A DNA stretch of 64,000 bases from Pyrinomonadaceae bacterium (lineage in GTDB: Bacteria; Acidobacteriota; Blastocatellia; Pyrinomonadales; Pyrinomonadaceae), in assembly GCA_026129865.1 (NCBI GenBank), contig JAHCHG010000002.1, forward strand, positions 180,096 through 244,095. The letters run 5' to 3'. The stretch's first letter is position 1; each line of letters starts with the position of its first letter. Below, one piece after another: positions 9,460-17,537 of this stretch. Under the pieces are notes generated by a model. The model had not been told where the DNA came from. It saw only the letters and a program-made list of their open reading frames with translations, and made no database searches. A program made the translations under genes and the position numbers.

Positions 9460-11513
9460 GTTTTTCGTTTCGACCTCTCGTCCTCTGGTTTCTTCTTCGG
9501 CTTTGACGGTAGACCCGCATCTTTGCCCGCAGGAGAGGAACGCTTTTTCGTTCCTTCATTTACCGGTATGCGTTTATCTACGGAATTTTCCCTTGTTTTA
9601 GTAACGGCAGCAGGTGCTGCGTTGGTGCCGTCCGATGTTCTGTCTTCTTTCAACTGCACGTTTGAAGGTTCATTATTTACATAATCGTGTTCAAAGGCGT
9701 CTCCGTCAACAGTCTGAGGAAGATTTTCCGCCGTTATCGATTCCGGAAGAATATTCGCATCCGGAACGACATTTAGTTCGGGTAAAACCTGTTCGGCGAT
9801 CTCGCGAAAAACGGGTGCGGAAACCTGTCCGCCGTCGCGTGCGCCGCCGCGCGGTTCGTCGATGATCACGGCGATGACGAGTCTCGGATCTTCAACCGGC
9901 GCCATTCCGACGAATGACGAAACGTATTTCGCCGAGTTATAGCCCTTAATCGATTCGTCATATTTCCAGGCAGTTCCCGTTTTACCAGCCGAGCTGTATC
10001 CGTAAAGCTGTGCACGTTTTGCCGTTCCGCCGGTAACAACGCCGCGCAGCATTTCGCGAAGCTGCTTTGCAGTATCTACGCTTAAAACCTGTTCGCTGGC
10101 AGGATTCGCCTGCGATAGGATGTTGCCTTCTGAATCGCGAATCTCTTTGATCACGTGCGGCTGAACTTTTACGCCGTCATTTGCGATCGCCGCATACGCC
10201 GCCGCCGATTGAAGTGCCGTTACGCTGACTTCATACCCGATAGACATCGACGCGAGCGAATCGCCGTTCCACGTTTCCGGCGAACGGAGCGTTCCGCTTG
10301 CTTCCGCCGGAAGGTCGATGCCGGTCGCCTGCCCAAAACCAAATTTACGAGCATAATTATAAAATCTGTCTTTGCCAAGTCCGAGCGCGGTCTTTATCGC
10401 GGCGTAATTGCTCGACACCGCAAGCGCTTTAGAATAAGACATTACTGCCGTCGCATGCGGATCGTTAAATCGCCGACCGCCGACCTGAATAAAACCTTTG
10501 CGCCCGTCGATCTCTCCTGCGGGCGAGATCAATTTTTCTTCCAAGGCGGCGCCGTAACCAATCGCTTTAAATACGGAGCCAGGCGAGAAAACCTCCTGAA
10601 CGGCTCGATTTTTCCAGGTTTCCGGCGATTTTTCATTGAATTTGTTCGGGTCAAATGTCGGATAATTTGCCATTGCGAGAACTTCGCCGGTCTTTGGGTC
10701 GAGAACCACAGCCATTCCGGATTTAGCGTTCGCCGCCTTTACGCCGGCTTCGAGCGCCTGTTCCGTTTTATATTGAATGGAATTGCTGATCGTCAGAATA
10801 ATGTTCTTCGGTTCTTCGCGTTCAGCTTCCGACTCATCATAAACACGACCGAGCCGGTCCCGTTCTTTCCACGTTTTGACGATCTCGCCTTTTAAAACGT
10901 CTTCGCTCGACTGCTCAATACCCGATTGACCGATGTCGTCCGAATTACTGAAACCGATAACGTGAGCTGCCAATGATCTATAGGGGTAATTTCGCTTTTG
11001 CTCTTCCTTCCAGTGAAGTCCGGCGATCCTCGGAAGATCGAATTTTCTCAGCTCTTTTTCTTCCAGCTCTTCATTTATTTCCGAAACGCGGTCTTCGTCG
11101 ATCTTTCGTTCGATCCAAACGAACCGACGATTTTTTTCCTTGCCGTCCTTTAATAGAGAAAAAATTTCCTTTTTCGATCCTTTCAGAGCTTTAGCCAATT
11201 TTCCTGCGGTTTCGTTAAGATCTTCGATCTCAGTCGGGTCGGCGTAAAGCGATTTTACCTTTACGCTCATTGCCAGCGCGCGTTCCGACCGGTCAAAGAT
11301 AGTCCCGCGAAGCATCTTGCTTTTAACAAGATCGCGCCGCTGATTTTGTGCCCGTTCGCGCAGCCATTCGTTTTGATTTACCTGTAGGTGAACAAGCCGG
11401 ACGCTGATGCCGCCGATCCAAAGGATCAGGATCGCGACGATAAACATATATCGCGTAAAAATCGTCTGCATTGAATTTGCAGTTTTCCGCTTTGATTTCG
11501 GACGCTTTGGCAT
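9456..11513 (-). CDS. ftsI: Septal class B penicillin-binding protein FtsI
   Basis: Membrane-anchored transpeptidase that cross-links septal peptidoglycan, working with FtsW. The 685-residue product has a basic N-tail and one membrane anchor (about 21-40), the PBP dimerisation domain with RGTIFDRSERALA, and a transpeptidase domain. The active-site triad motifs are present: S313-V-F-K316, S367-S-N369 and K511-T-G-T514. After about residue 590 comes a low-complexity Lys/Pro/Ser-rich tail of roughly 90 residues instead of PASTA domains. That tail is longer than in E. coli FtsI, and its role is unknown. The stop overlaps the murF start. Confidence 0.95.
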   Translation of the reverse strand: MPKRPKSKRKTANSMQTIFTRYMFIVAILILWIGGISVRLVHLQVNQNEWLRERAQNQRRDLVKSKMLRGTIFDRSERALAMSVKVKSLYADPTEIEDLNETAGKLAKALKGSKKEIFSLLKDGKEKNRRFVWIERKIDEDRVSEINEELEEKELRKFDLPRIAGLHWKEEQKRNYPYRSLAAHVIGFSNSDDIGQSGIEQSSEDVLKGEIVKTWKERDRLGRVYDESEAEREEPKNIILTISNSIQYKTEQALEAGVKAANAKSGMAVVLDPKTGEVLAMANYPTFDPNKFNEKSPETWKNRAVQEVFSPGSVFKAIGYGAALEEKLISPAGEIDGRKGFIQVGGRRFNDPHATAVMSYSKALAVSSNYAAIKTALGLGKDRFYNYARKFGFGQATGIDLPAEASGTLRSPETWNGDSLASMSIGYEVSVTALQSAAAYAAIANDGVKVQPHVIKEIRDSEGNILSQANPASEQVLSVDTAKQLREMLRGVVTGGTAKRAQLYGYSSAGKTGTAWKYDESIKGYNSAKYVSSFVGMAPVEDPRLVIAVIIDEPRGGARDGGQVSAPVFREIAEQVLPELNVVPDANILPESITAENLPQTVDGDAFEHDYVNNEPSNVQLKEDRTSDGTNAAPAAVTKTRENSVDKRIPVNEGTKKRSSPAGKDAGLPSKPKKKPEDERSKRKT

Positions 11514-11527
11514 TCTTTATCCTCGGA

Positions 11528-12037
11528 TCACATTTTGTCTTTCGGGTCTGATTTTTTGCTTTTTGCGACCGGTTCGAGTTTGACCGTTTCAACTGTGTTT
11601 TTGGGTTTTACAACCCGCTCGCGTTCGATAACCGGTAATGTCATTGCCGTTTTGAGCACTTTCGGCTGGATCGTCTTAGAAAACTCTTCCTTCGCTTCGC
11701 GGTTCGCTTCAAAGGTCTGAATGTTTTGCGCCGTCATTTCCGTAAATCCAATACGGCGTGCGGCGCGTTTGATCTCGGCAGGCGACATTGCAACTTCGCG
11801 GTTCAATTGCAGCCGGCGCTGTTCCGATTTTAGTTCTTCTACCTGTTTTTTCAGTTTCGCGTTCTTTATTCCGTAATTTATCGAAGCAAACTGCTGACGC
11901 GCAGCGCCGATCAACCCGACAACGAGAATAATTCCGCAAATGCCGCCGAGAAGCACATATTTAAGCGAAACCGGTTCGCGTTCGCGGCGAACTTGATTAT
12001 TTTTTGCTTTGGCGGGTTTGATCTTTCTGCTTCTCAT
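11528..12037 (-). CDS. ftsL: FtsL-like divisome protein
   Basis: Small bitopic protein expected to act with FtsQ/FtsB in activating FtsWI. A longer reading would start at 12130 inside rsmH, but the ATG at 12037 is preferred: it has a clear ribosome site (GGAGAAATAAGA) and gives 169 residues. These comprise a basic N-tail, one membrane segment (about 25-46, starting YVLLGGICGIILVVG) and a coiled coil (KLKKQVEELKSEQRRLQLNREV). A Lys/Pro/Val-rich tail of about 70 residues follows and is longer than in typical FtsL. Sequence similarity within the FtsL family is low, so the call rests on topology and position between rsmH and ftsI. Confidence 0.85.
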   Translation of the reverse strand: MRSRKIKPAKAKNNQVRREREPVSLKYVLLGGICGIILVVGLIGAARQQFASINYGIKNAKLKKQVEELKSEQRRLQLNREVAMSPAEIKRAARRIGFTEMTAQNIQTFEANREAKEEFSKTIQPKVLKTAMTLPVIERERVVKPKNTVETVKLEPVAKSKKSDPKDKM

Positions 12038-12062
12038 TCTTATTTCTCCAATTAATGTAAGT

Positions 12063-13013
12063 TCAAATTTTTCTGCAAGCCCTGAGCTTGGCGCTTCGAG
12101 CGCGAGGATTTTCTTCCGTTTCTTTTTCATCCGGCGAAACAGGCTTTTTCGTGAGTATCTCTATCTTTTTTTCCGCTCCGCAAATGCAGACCGGCATTCT
12201 CGGCGGACACGAACATTTCCCGGAAAGCTTTTGAAATGTTTGTTTTACGATCCTGTCTTCAAGCGAATGAAACGTGATAACGCAAAATCTGCCGCCGCTT
12301 TTGAGATGATCGATGCTGTCTCTTAAAAAACCTTCTAAAATTTCAATTTCGCGATTGACCGCGATTCTCAGCGCCTGAAACGTCTTTGTCGCCGGATGGA
12401 TCTTTTCATTCTTCTTTCGCTTAACCGATCTTTCGACCAGTTTTGCCAGATCTTCGGTCGTCTTTACCGGCTCACCGCGTTCGCGCCTTTCTACTATTCG
12501 CCGCGCAATCCTTCGTGAAGCTCTTTCTTCACCGTATTCGTAAATGATCCGTGCGATCTCAAATTCGGAAAGATTTGCAAGCAAATCGGCTGCCGTTTCG
12601 ATCTCGGGCTCTGCGTTCATCCGCATATCGAGCGGTGCGTTAAAACGAAAACTGAATCCCCGTTCCGGACTGTCAAACTGAAGAGATGAAACGCCCAGAT
12701 CGGCTAAGATTCCGTCAACTTCCGGTAAATTAAGGCTCTTGAGCACCGCTGCAATATCCGAAAAGTTCGCGTGCTTGATTTCAAATCTGCTTTCGAACTT
12801 TTTAAGCCGCTCAGCTGCAAAGTCTATTGCGGCAAGATCCTGGTCAATTCCGATCAAACGAATATCTTTTTCTGCATTCAAGATCAATTCCGCATGTCCG
12901 CCGAGCCCGAGCGTTGCATCGATAAAGACTTCTCCCGGTTTCGGATCGAGAAACCGCAAGGTTTCTGCGGGCAGGACCGATGTATGCAATTTTTCGATTC
13001 GTTCATCTGTCAT
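12063..13013 (-). CDS. rsmH: 16S rRNA (cytosine-1402-N4)-methyltransferase RsmH (MraW)
   Basis: SAM-dependent methyltransferase acting on C1402 of 16S rRNA; traditionally the first or second gene of the dcw cluster. The 316-residue product has the N-terminal motif HTSVLPAETL, the SAM loop DATLGLGGHAELIL (about 32-45), DLGVSSLQFDSPERGFSF, and the C-terminal ITFHSLEDRIVKQ. Length is normal. It is the first gene of this cluster on the minus strand. mraZ, which usually precedes it, is absent; the upstream 500 bases are non-coding. Confidence 0.96.
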   Translation of the reverse strand: MTDERIEKLHTSVLPAETLRFLDPKPGEVFIDATLGLGGHAELILNAEKDIRLIGIDQDLAAIDFAAERLKKFESRFEIKHANFSDIAAVLKSLNLPEVDGILADLGVSSLQFDSPERGFSFRFNAPLDMRMNAEPEIETAADLLANLSEFEIARIIYEYGEERASRRIARRIVERRERGEPVKTTEDLAKLVERSVKRKKNEKIHPATKTFQALRIAVNREIEILEGFLRDSIDHLKSGGRFCVITFHSLEDRIVKQTFQKLSGKCSCPPRMPVCICGAEKKIEILTKKPVSPDEKETEENPRARSAKLRACRKI

Positions 13014-13547
13014 TGTTCAAAGATCGCTAGCTCATCATAAGTCCCGATTTTTTAGACACAGATGCACCCGCGGGTCTCGAAACCGAAAACCCGTAATGTA
13101 AAACGCTGAATTTTGTTTTATCCTTTCTTCTTGCGCCGGAGACCTGTGAAATTTGTTAACGCTTTTTCACTCGATCAGAGCTTAAATCCTGCGGCATTTA
13201 CCCGAAGAAAGTTTGTTTTTGCGGAAAGTGCTTAAAATTTCTCCATTTTTTAAGCACTAGCTTCGTGGAAACCTTCGTTGCCCAATTTTGCGTTTCAGGC
13301 TGTATTAAATGAACCATCAGCATATTACGATGCCGTTTCGCCTTCTGTCAAGGATTATTTAAGAATATTGGGTTAATCACGTGCTTAAGCTTAAGAAACG
13401 TGAATTTTTCGGAAAGATCGGACAAAATCAATGAGTTTTTGGAAGTCCGATTACAAATTTGTGCGGTCAACGTTTATACTTTTTTCTTTATTCTGATCAA
13501 ATCGATTCGCGTTCTTGTGCGATATTGAGAATGCGTTTCGCGCTTTT
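13014..13547. other. Non-coding divergent spacer upstream of the dcw cluster
   Basis: About 530 bases without a convincing gene separate rsmH (minus) from the ZIP transporter gene (plus). The spacer should carry the promoters for both. It holds several copies of a gtgcttaa motif arranged as dyads (listed separately) and a half-site-like tgtgaaatttgttaac at about 13,145. No mraZ, tRNA or small RNA was recognised. Weakly AT-rich stretches near 13,470-13,500 could hold the plus-strand promoter, but no clear -35/-10 pair was assigned. Confidence 0.7.
13227..13258. promoter_or_regulatory. Perfect 11-bp dyad with gtgcttaa half-sites
   Basis: The arms agtgcttaaaa (13,227-13,237) and ttttaagcact (13,248-13,258) are exact reverse complements separated by 10 bases. 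It lies about 215 bases upstream of rsmH. The same half-site reappears at 13,381 within a second, imperfect dyad (13,378-13,402, cacgtgcttaag / cttaagaaacgtg). Two dyads sharing a half-site in one promoter region suggest binding sites for a dimeric regulator. A stem-loop in RNA is the alternative, as no T-run follows either arm set. Confidence 0.5.
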
Positions 13548-14348
13548 ATGGAATTTAGTATTTTAGAACTGCTCCTTTTTGGAACGATCGCCGGATTAGC
13601 GAATGTCCTCGGCGGACTTATACTGTTTCCAGCCGGCATTCATAAAAACTACAAAAAGCTGCTTAAGTATGTCCTGGCGCTTGGAGCGGGATTTATGCTT
13701 TCGGTAACGTTTATCGAAATTTTGCCCGCTGTTGTTGAGCTTTGGACGGTCGACGGCAAACCTCCGGCAGAAGCTTTGGTGCCGCCGATGATCCTGCTGC
13801 TTGCGGGATATATGTTGACGCAGTTTTTTGAACATACGATCGCACCCCATTTTCATTTGGGAGAAGAGGTTCATTCCGATCATCTGATCTCGACATCTTC
13901 GGCTTACACGGCGATCGGCGGTCTGCTGATCCACACGTTTTTCGACGGTGTTTCAATCGCTGCCGCTGCAATGGTCGATAAAAGAGTAGGAATACTGGTG
14001 TTTTTTGCGATCTTTCTACACAAGTTTCCCGAAGGATTCACGATCGCTTCGATGGTTTTAGCCGCGGGCAAAGGTCTCAGAGAAGTTATAATCGCAACTT
14101 CATTCGTCGGCGCGACCACACTGCTCGGTGTATTAGTTTTCCATTTTATCGGCGCAAAAATAGGATTTACCGTCGCCTACGCGCTTCCGCTGGCGAGCGG
14201 AGTAACGCTTTATGTAGCGGCGAGCGATCTGATTCCGGAAGTAAATCATCACGGCGGCAAGCGTCCGCTGGTTTCAATGTCCGTTTTCGCCGGCGTCGCG
14301 GTTTTCTTTGTGTTTCATATTCTTTTGGATAGTTTATTAAACCATTAA
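13548..14348 (+). CDS. ZIP-family divalent metal transporter
   Basis: Membrane transporter of the ZIP family, which imports zinc or related divalent cations. The product (266 residues from the ATG at 13,548; a TTG at 13,515 would add 11) has about eight membrane segments. The metal-binding signatures of helices IV and V are present as HTFFDGVSIAAA and LHKFPEGFTIAS. A His-containing loop (HTIAPHFHLGEEVHSDH) lies between helices III and IV, as in many family members. The nearest well-known relative type would be ZupT, but the exact substrate cannot be read from sequence. Confidence 0.85.
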   Translation: MEFSILELLLFGTIAGLANVLGGLILFPAGIHKNYKKLLKYVLALGAGFMLSVTFIEILPAVVELWTVDGKPPAEALVPPMILLLAGYMLTQFFEHTIAPHFHLGEEVHSDHLISTSSAYTAIGGLLIHTFFDGVSIAAAAMVDKRVGILVFFAIFLHKFPEGFTIASMVLAAGKGLREVIIATSFVGATTLLGVLVFHFIGAKIGFTVAYALPLASGVTLYVAASDLIPEVNHHGGKRPLVSMSVFAGVAVFFVFHILLDSLLNH

Positions 14349-14405
14349 GCCGGCGCGCTTTTTGAACTAATGGACAACCTGTTTCGTAAAGCCTTTACAC
14401 GAAAG

Positions 14406-15305
14406 ATGAAATTGAATTTATTAAAGCTGTTCGTTGCGATCGTTATCGTCTATTCGGTTTCCGTTTCTGCCGGTTATTCGCAGTCGAAGGAGGCTTTTTC
14501 GCTAGACCGTTCGCCTCTTCCTGCGCCGACCGCGCCGGTCAGTGATCTTGCCAACGTCATCGACGCTCAAACGGAGCAGAGTCTGAACGACCGTCTTATT
14601 CAATTTAAGAAAACTTCAAATCCGTCGGTTGAGATCGCAGTTGTGACGGTAAGAACGACGGGCGATCGACCGATTTTCGATTATTCGCTGGCGGTTGCGC
14701 GCGGTTGGGGGATCGGTTCAAAACTTCAGGACAATCCGGGTTTACTGCTTTTTGTTGCGATCGATGACAGAAAGTATTTTACGCAGACCAGCCGCGACAT
14801 CGAAGGTTTATTGCCCGACGGTTTGGTCGGGAGTATTCAGCGCCAGTATCTTGTCCCCGAATTCAAAAAAGGAAATTACGGTAAAGGCATTGCAGACACA
14901 ATCGATGCATACATAAAAACGATCGAAGCAAAACGGCGCGGCGAAGACACACCAACGGAGATCGCAGAGCCCGCTTACGAAAAAGATATTGTCGACAAAG
15001 GCTTTGACCTTATACCCAACTGGCTTTGCAGAATCGTTTGTATCGGTATTGTGATCCTGTTTTTGATATCGTTATTCTCCGGAAGAGGCAGTGGAAAAGG
15101 CGGACGCGGCGGCGGTTCGGGCGGCAGCGGATTTGTCAGCAGCCTGATCTGGGCTATTCTTGCAAGCGGTGCTTCAAGCGGCGGCTCGTCAAGCAGTTGG
15201 GGCGGAAGCTCCTCTAGCGACTGGGGCGGCGGATCGTCCGGCGGCTGGGGCGGATTCGGCGGAGGCGGCGATTTCGGCGGCGGCGGTGCCGGCGGAGGAT
15301 GGTAG
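14406..15305 (+). CDS. TPM-domain membrane protein (YgcG/Psb32 type)
   Basis: Extracytoplasmic protein with a TPM (Repair_PSII/TPM_phosphatase) domain. From the ATG at 14,406 (an ATG at 14,370 would add 12 residues) it has a signal peptide ending near SAGYSQ. The TPM domain follows, with PVSDLANVIDAQTEQSLNDR and the region YSLAVARGWGIG. Then come one membrane segment (LCRIVCIGIVILFLISLF) and a Gly/Ser/Trp-rich C-terminal tail. This architecture, including the glycine tail, is typical of TPM proteins found beside lemA, and lemA is two genes downstream. The precise role of the family is unsettled. Confidence 0.85.
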   Translation: MKLNLLKLFVAIVIVYSVSVSAGYSQSKEAFSLDRSPLPAPTAPVSDLANVIDAQTEQSLNDRLIQFKKTSNPSVEIAVVTVRTTGDRPIFDYSLAVARGWGIGSKLQDNPGLLLFVAIDDRKYFTQTSRDIEGLLPDGLVGSIQRQYLVPEFKKGNYGKGIADTIDAYIKTIEAKRRGEDTPTEIAEPAYEKDIVDKGFDLIPNWLCRIVCIGIVILFLISLFSGRGSGKGGRGGGSGGSGFVSSLIWAILASGASSGGSSSSWGGSSSSDWGGGSSGGWGGFGGGGDFGGGGAGGGW

Positions 15306-15327
15306 TAATATTTAAGATCTAAGATTT

Positions 15328-15396
15328 GAAACTTTGAACTCCGAATTTCGAATTTTGAACTTTGAACTTTGAACTTTGAACTTTGAACTTTAACTT
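15328..15396. repeat. Heptamer tandem array abutting a start codon
   Basis: Nine 7-base units run without interruption from 15,328 to 15,390: four variant units (gaaactt, tgaactc, cgaattt twice), then five identical tgaactt units. A truncated unit then runs directly into the ATG at 15,397. The array occupies the place where a ribosome site would be, and no Shine-Dalgarno-like sequence is visible in it. Copy-number change here would alter spacing upstream of the gene. Confidence 0.85.
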
Positions 15397-16116
15397 ATGG
15401 ACAGTCAATTCAATGCATTTGTCGAAGATCTACGCCGCTCGCACAGTGACAACCTCGTTTCGGTAATTCTTTACGGATCGGCGGCGGCGGGAGATTTTAT
15501 ACCCAGACAGTCGGATTACAATATTTTGGTCGCTCTTGAAAAAATTTCTCCGGAAGACCTGCGGAACGCCCACGCCTGCATGCGTGAGTGGCGCAAGCTT
15601 GGACATCCTGTGCCGGTGTATTTTACGGTTTCTGAACTTAAGAACGCAGCCGATGTTTTTCCGATCGAGTTTCATTTTATGGAAACGGCTCGCCGGGTTC
15701 TGTTCGGCAAAGATGTTTTAGCCGGAATAGAAATATCCGACGATTTTCTTCGGCATCAAACGGAGTATGAATTGCGCAGCCGGTTGATAAAATTGCGTCG
15801 GGCATATATTCCGGCGTCTACCTCTGCCGAAGCTCTCGTCAATTTGATGTCGGAGAGTTTGGCGAGTTTCGCAGCGGTATTTCGCGCAGTACTGCTATTA
15901 AGAGGCTTGGATCCGCCTGTAACCAAGCACGAGATCGTTGCGTTGATCGTCGAAGAACTCAGGATCAGCGGAAATGTATTTGAAAAGATCTTTAACATTC
16001 GTGAAAATAATTTTGTTCAAAAGCTAGACGAGGTTTCAGCAAACGATATGTTTGCGGAGTATTTGGAGCAAATTGAATTTGTCATCGCTTCTGTGGACCG
16101 CATCAATAAATCGTAA
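15397..16116 (+). CDS. Nucleotidyltransferase-fold protein
   Basis: The 239-residue product has an N-terminal nucleotidyltransferase core: SVILYGSAAAGDF matches the GS-x(n)-D motif of the Pol-beta superfamily (about residues 22-34), and a strand FTVSELKNAADVFPIEF follows. A helical C-terminal half (RSRLIKLRRAYIP onwards) resembles HEPN-like or substrate-binding helices seen in such proteins. The second catalytic carboxylate is not obvious (DYNILVAL instead of a DxD), so activity is uncertain. It lies between the TPM gene and lemA, and the target is unknown. The start ATG directly follows a heptamer array. Confidence 0.65.
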   Translation: MDSQFNAFVEDLRRSHSDNLVSVILYGSAAAGDFIPRQSDYNILVALEKISPEDLRNAHACMREWRKLGHPVPVYFTVSELKNAADVFPIEFHFMETARRVLFGKDVLAGIEISDDFLRHQTEYELRSRLIKLRRAYIPASTSAEALVNLMSESLASFAAVFRAVLLLRGLDPPVTKHEIVALIVEELRISGNVFEKIFNIRENNFVQKLDEVSANDMFAEYLEQIEFVIASVDRINKS

Positions 16117-16167
16117 TTGGTTAATGATCGGCAAAAGATGATCTGACTTTTTATGAGGAGAAATATT

Positions 16168-16782
16168 ATGAAAAAATTGGTTTTAGTATCACTGGTATTA
16201 TTTTTCAGTTTTGGGTTAAGCGGCTGCAGTTACAACACCTTAACGGCGAAGCAGCAGCAAGTTCGCGGTGCCTGGGCGGATGTCGAAGCGCAGCTCCAGC
16301 GGCGGCTCGATCTGGTTCCTAACATGGTTGCGACCGCGCAGTCCGTCGGGGTTCAGGAACAGGAAGTTTTTGGACAGATCGCCGAGGCGCGTTCGCGTCT
16401 TTTGAATGCGTCGCAGGCAGCGCCGGCTGAAGCAAAAACCGCCGAGCAGCGCGAAGCCGTTATCGAAGCCGCGAACAGCTTTGGCGGAACGATCGGAAGA
16501 TTGCTAAGTTTGCAGGAAAGTTATCCGCAGCTGCGTTCGAGCGAGGCATTTATGAAGGTTCAGGACGAGCTTTCAGGAACGGAAAATCGGATCGCTGTAA
16601 AGCGTGAAGATTACAACAAGATCGTTACGGAATATAACACGACGCGAAATCAATTTCCGGCTGTGATTACTGCGAGTCTTTTCGGTTTTGCAGAAGAACC
16701 GTTCTTCAAAGCGCAGCCCGAAGCCGCAACTGCGCCGCCGACGATCGATCCGAACGCGATGCGGAAAAATTCTAATCAATAG
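16168..16782 (+). CDS. lemA: LemA family lipoprotein
   Basis: LemA proteins are small helical envelope proteins of uncertain role, often paired with TPM-domain proteins as here. The ATG at 16,168 is chosen over one at 16,153 because the sequence between holds the ribosome site (gaggag). The product, 204 residues, starts with a lipoprotein signal with lipobox LSGC. It continues with the LemA signature (WADVEAQLQRRLDLVPNMVAT) and long helices. A Pro/Ala-rich tail follows. Length is typical. Confidence 0.92.
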   Translation: MKKLVLVSLVLFFSFGLSGCSYNTLTAKQQQVRGAWADVEAQLQRRLDLVPNMVATAQSVGVQEQEVFGQIAEARSRLLNASQAAPAEAKTAEQREAVIEAANSFGGTIGRLLSLQESYPQLRSSEAFMKVQDELSGTENRIAVKREDYNKIVTEYNTTRNQFPAVITASLFGFAEEPFFKAQPEAATAPPTIDPNAMRKNSNQ

Positions 16783-16793
16783 ATGCAGGCAGC

Positions 16794-16865
16794 CAGAGTA
16801 ACGCGTTTACGCGTGACCAACGTTCGCACTTAGAAACTTGCTTCACGCGTAAACGCGTTACTCTG
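16794..16865. terminator. Long inverted repeat between convergent genes
   Basis: The arms at 16,794-16,816 and 16,843-16,865 are perfect 23-base reverse complements (core acgcgtttacgcgt) around a 26-base loop. A third partial copy (aaacgcgttac) follows at about 16,875. It sits just after lemA (plus) and before the end of the BMC operon (minus), where a two-way transcription stop would be useful. There is no clean T-run on either side, so it may instead be a small dispersed palindromic repeat. Confidence 0.6.
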
Positions 16866-16907
16866 ACGGCGCTCATAAACGCGTTACGTTAGTAATTGGT
16901 TAGAATT

Positions 16908-17231
16908 TTAAAAACCCAGGGAATTACACATTGAACAGTGATCGCAAGGCTTACCCGTAGGTTCATACGGGCAGGCTTTTTCGGATCTGAGACCGGCGAT
17001 CAATTCATCCGCGATCTCTTCAAGGCTGGAAAATTTCTGTTTACTCGGATGGTCGTTTGGAGCCCGTTCGGCAGTTTCTGGCGCCGTGTTTCCTGATATT
17101 TGATCTTCGATCTTATCTAACCTTCGATTGATCGATTCGAGCGCCGAAAACAATTCGCGGTCGTTCGAAGTTTTTTCCGCTCCGATCAGCGCAGCGATCT
17201 TTTCCGCAAGTTGGTTTTGTTTTTCGGACAT
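16908..17231 (-). CDS. Small four-cysteine protein of the BMC locus
   Basis: I do not recognise a named family. The ATG at 17,231 gives 107 residues (an ATG at 17,240 would add three); longer readings run into the pentamer gene and lose sense. The N-terminus (QNQLAEKIAALIGAEK) and a second segment (FSSLEEIADELIAGLRSEK, about 67-85) are amphipathic helices of the kind seen in BMC encapsulation peptides. A coiled region near 25-45 separates them from a polar linker. The C-terminus holds C87, C96, C99 and C102 (C-x8-C-x2-C-x2-C) and ends NSLGF. The cysteines suggest metal or Fe-S binding. It is the last gene of the BMC run, so a cargo, scaffold or redox role is plausible. Confidence 0.75.
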   Translation of the reverse strand: MSEKQNQLAEKIAALIGAEKTSNDRELFSALESINRRLDKIEDQISGNTAPETAERAPNDHPSKQKFSSLEEIADELIAGLRSEKACPYEPTGKPCDHCSMCNSLGF

Positions 17232-17248
17232 GAGAGTCATTTTCGAAA

Positions 17249-17533
17249 TTACTTTTCGTCCGGGAGAAGGTCGACATAATCGACGACACCGACGATCGCC
17301 GAATCGATCGCAGCGCCCGGTTTTCCAGTTGCTGCGGTCGAAGCGGACCAACCTTCGCGGGCGATTAAGACAACGTCGCCTTCGCCGGAATCGACGGAAT
17401 CGAGTGCAAGCAAAGTATTATCGGATTCATCTCCGTTCGGCTCGATCTCGCGGCAAAGCATGATCCGACCGCCTTCGTAGCGCTGATTTTTCTGCGTGGA
17501 AACGACGTTTCCGATAACTTTTGCGAGCAGCAT
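17249..17533 (-). CDS. BMC-P pentameric shell vertex protein (EutN/CcmL), copy 1
   Basis: Pentamer-forming protein that caps the vertices of a bacterial microcompartment shell. The ATG at 17,533 is chosen because the product then begins MLLAKVIGNVVSTQKNQRYEG, the standard EutN/CcmL start; upstream residues in the same frame are out-of-register reading of the neighbouring gene. The 94 residues include LLALDSVDSGEGDVVLIAREG and AIDSAIVGVVDYVDL, the conserved shell-pentamer motifs. It lies 4 bases after copy 2 and 17 bases before the four-cysteine gene, so it is probably translated in one operon. Confidence 0.92.
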   Translation of the reverse strand: MLLAKVIGNVVSTQKNQRYEGGRIMLCREIEPNGDESDNTLLALDSVDSGEGDVVLIAREGWSASTAATGKPGAAIDSAIVGVVDYVDLLPDEK

Positions 17534-17537
17534 TCGG

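Noticed and set aside
13145..13160. Second Rex operator candidate (tgtgaaatttgttaac) upstream of rsmH
   Set aside because: Only one half matches the Rex site; the other half differs at several key positions.
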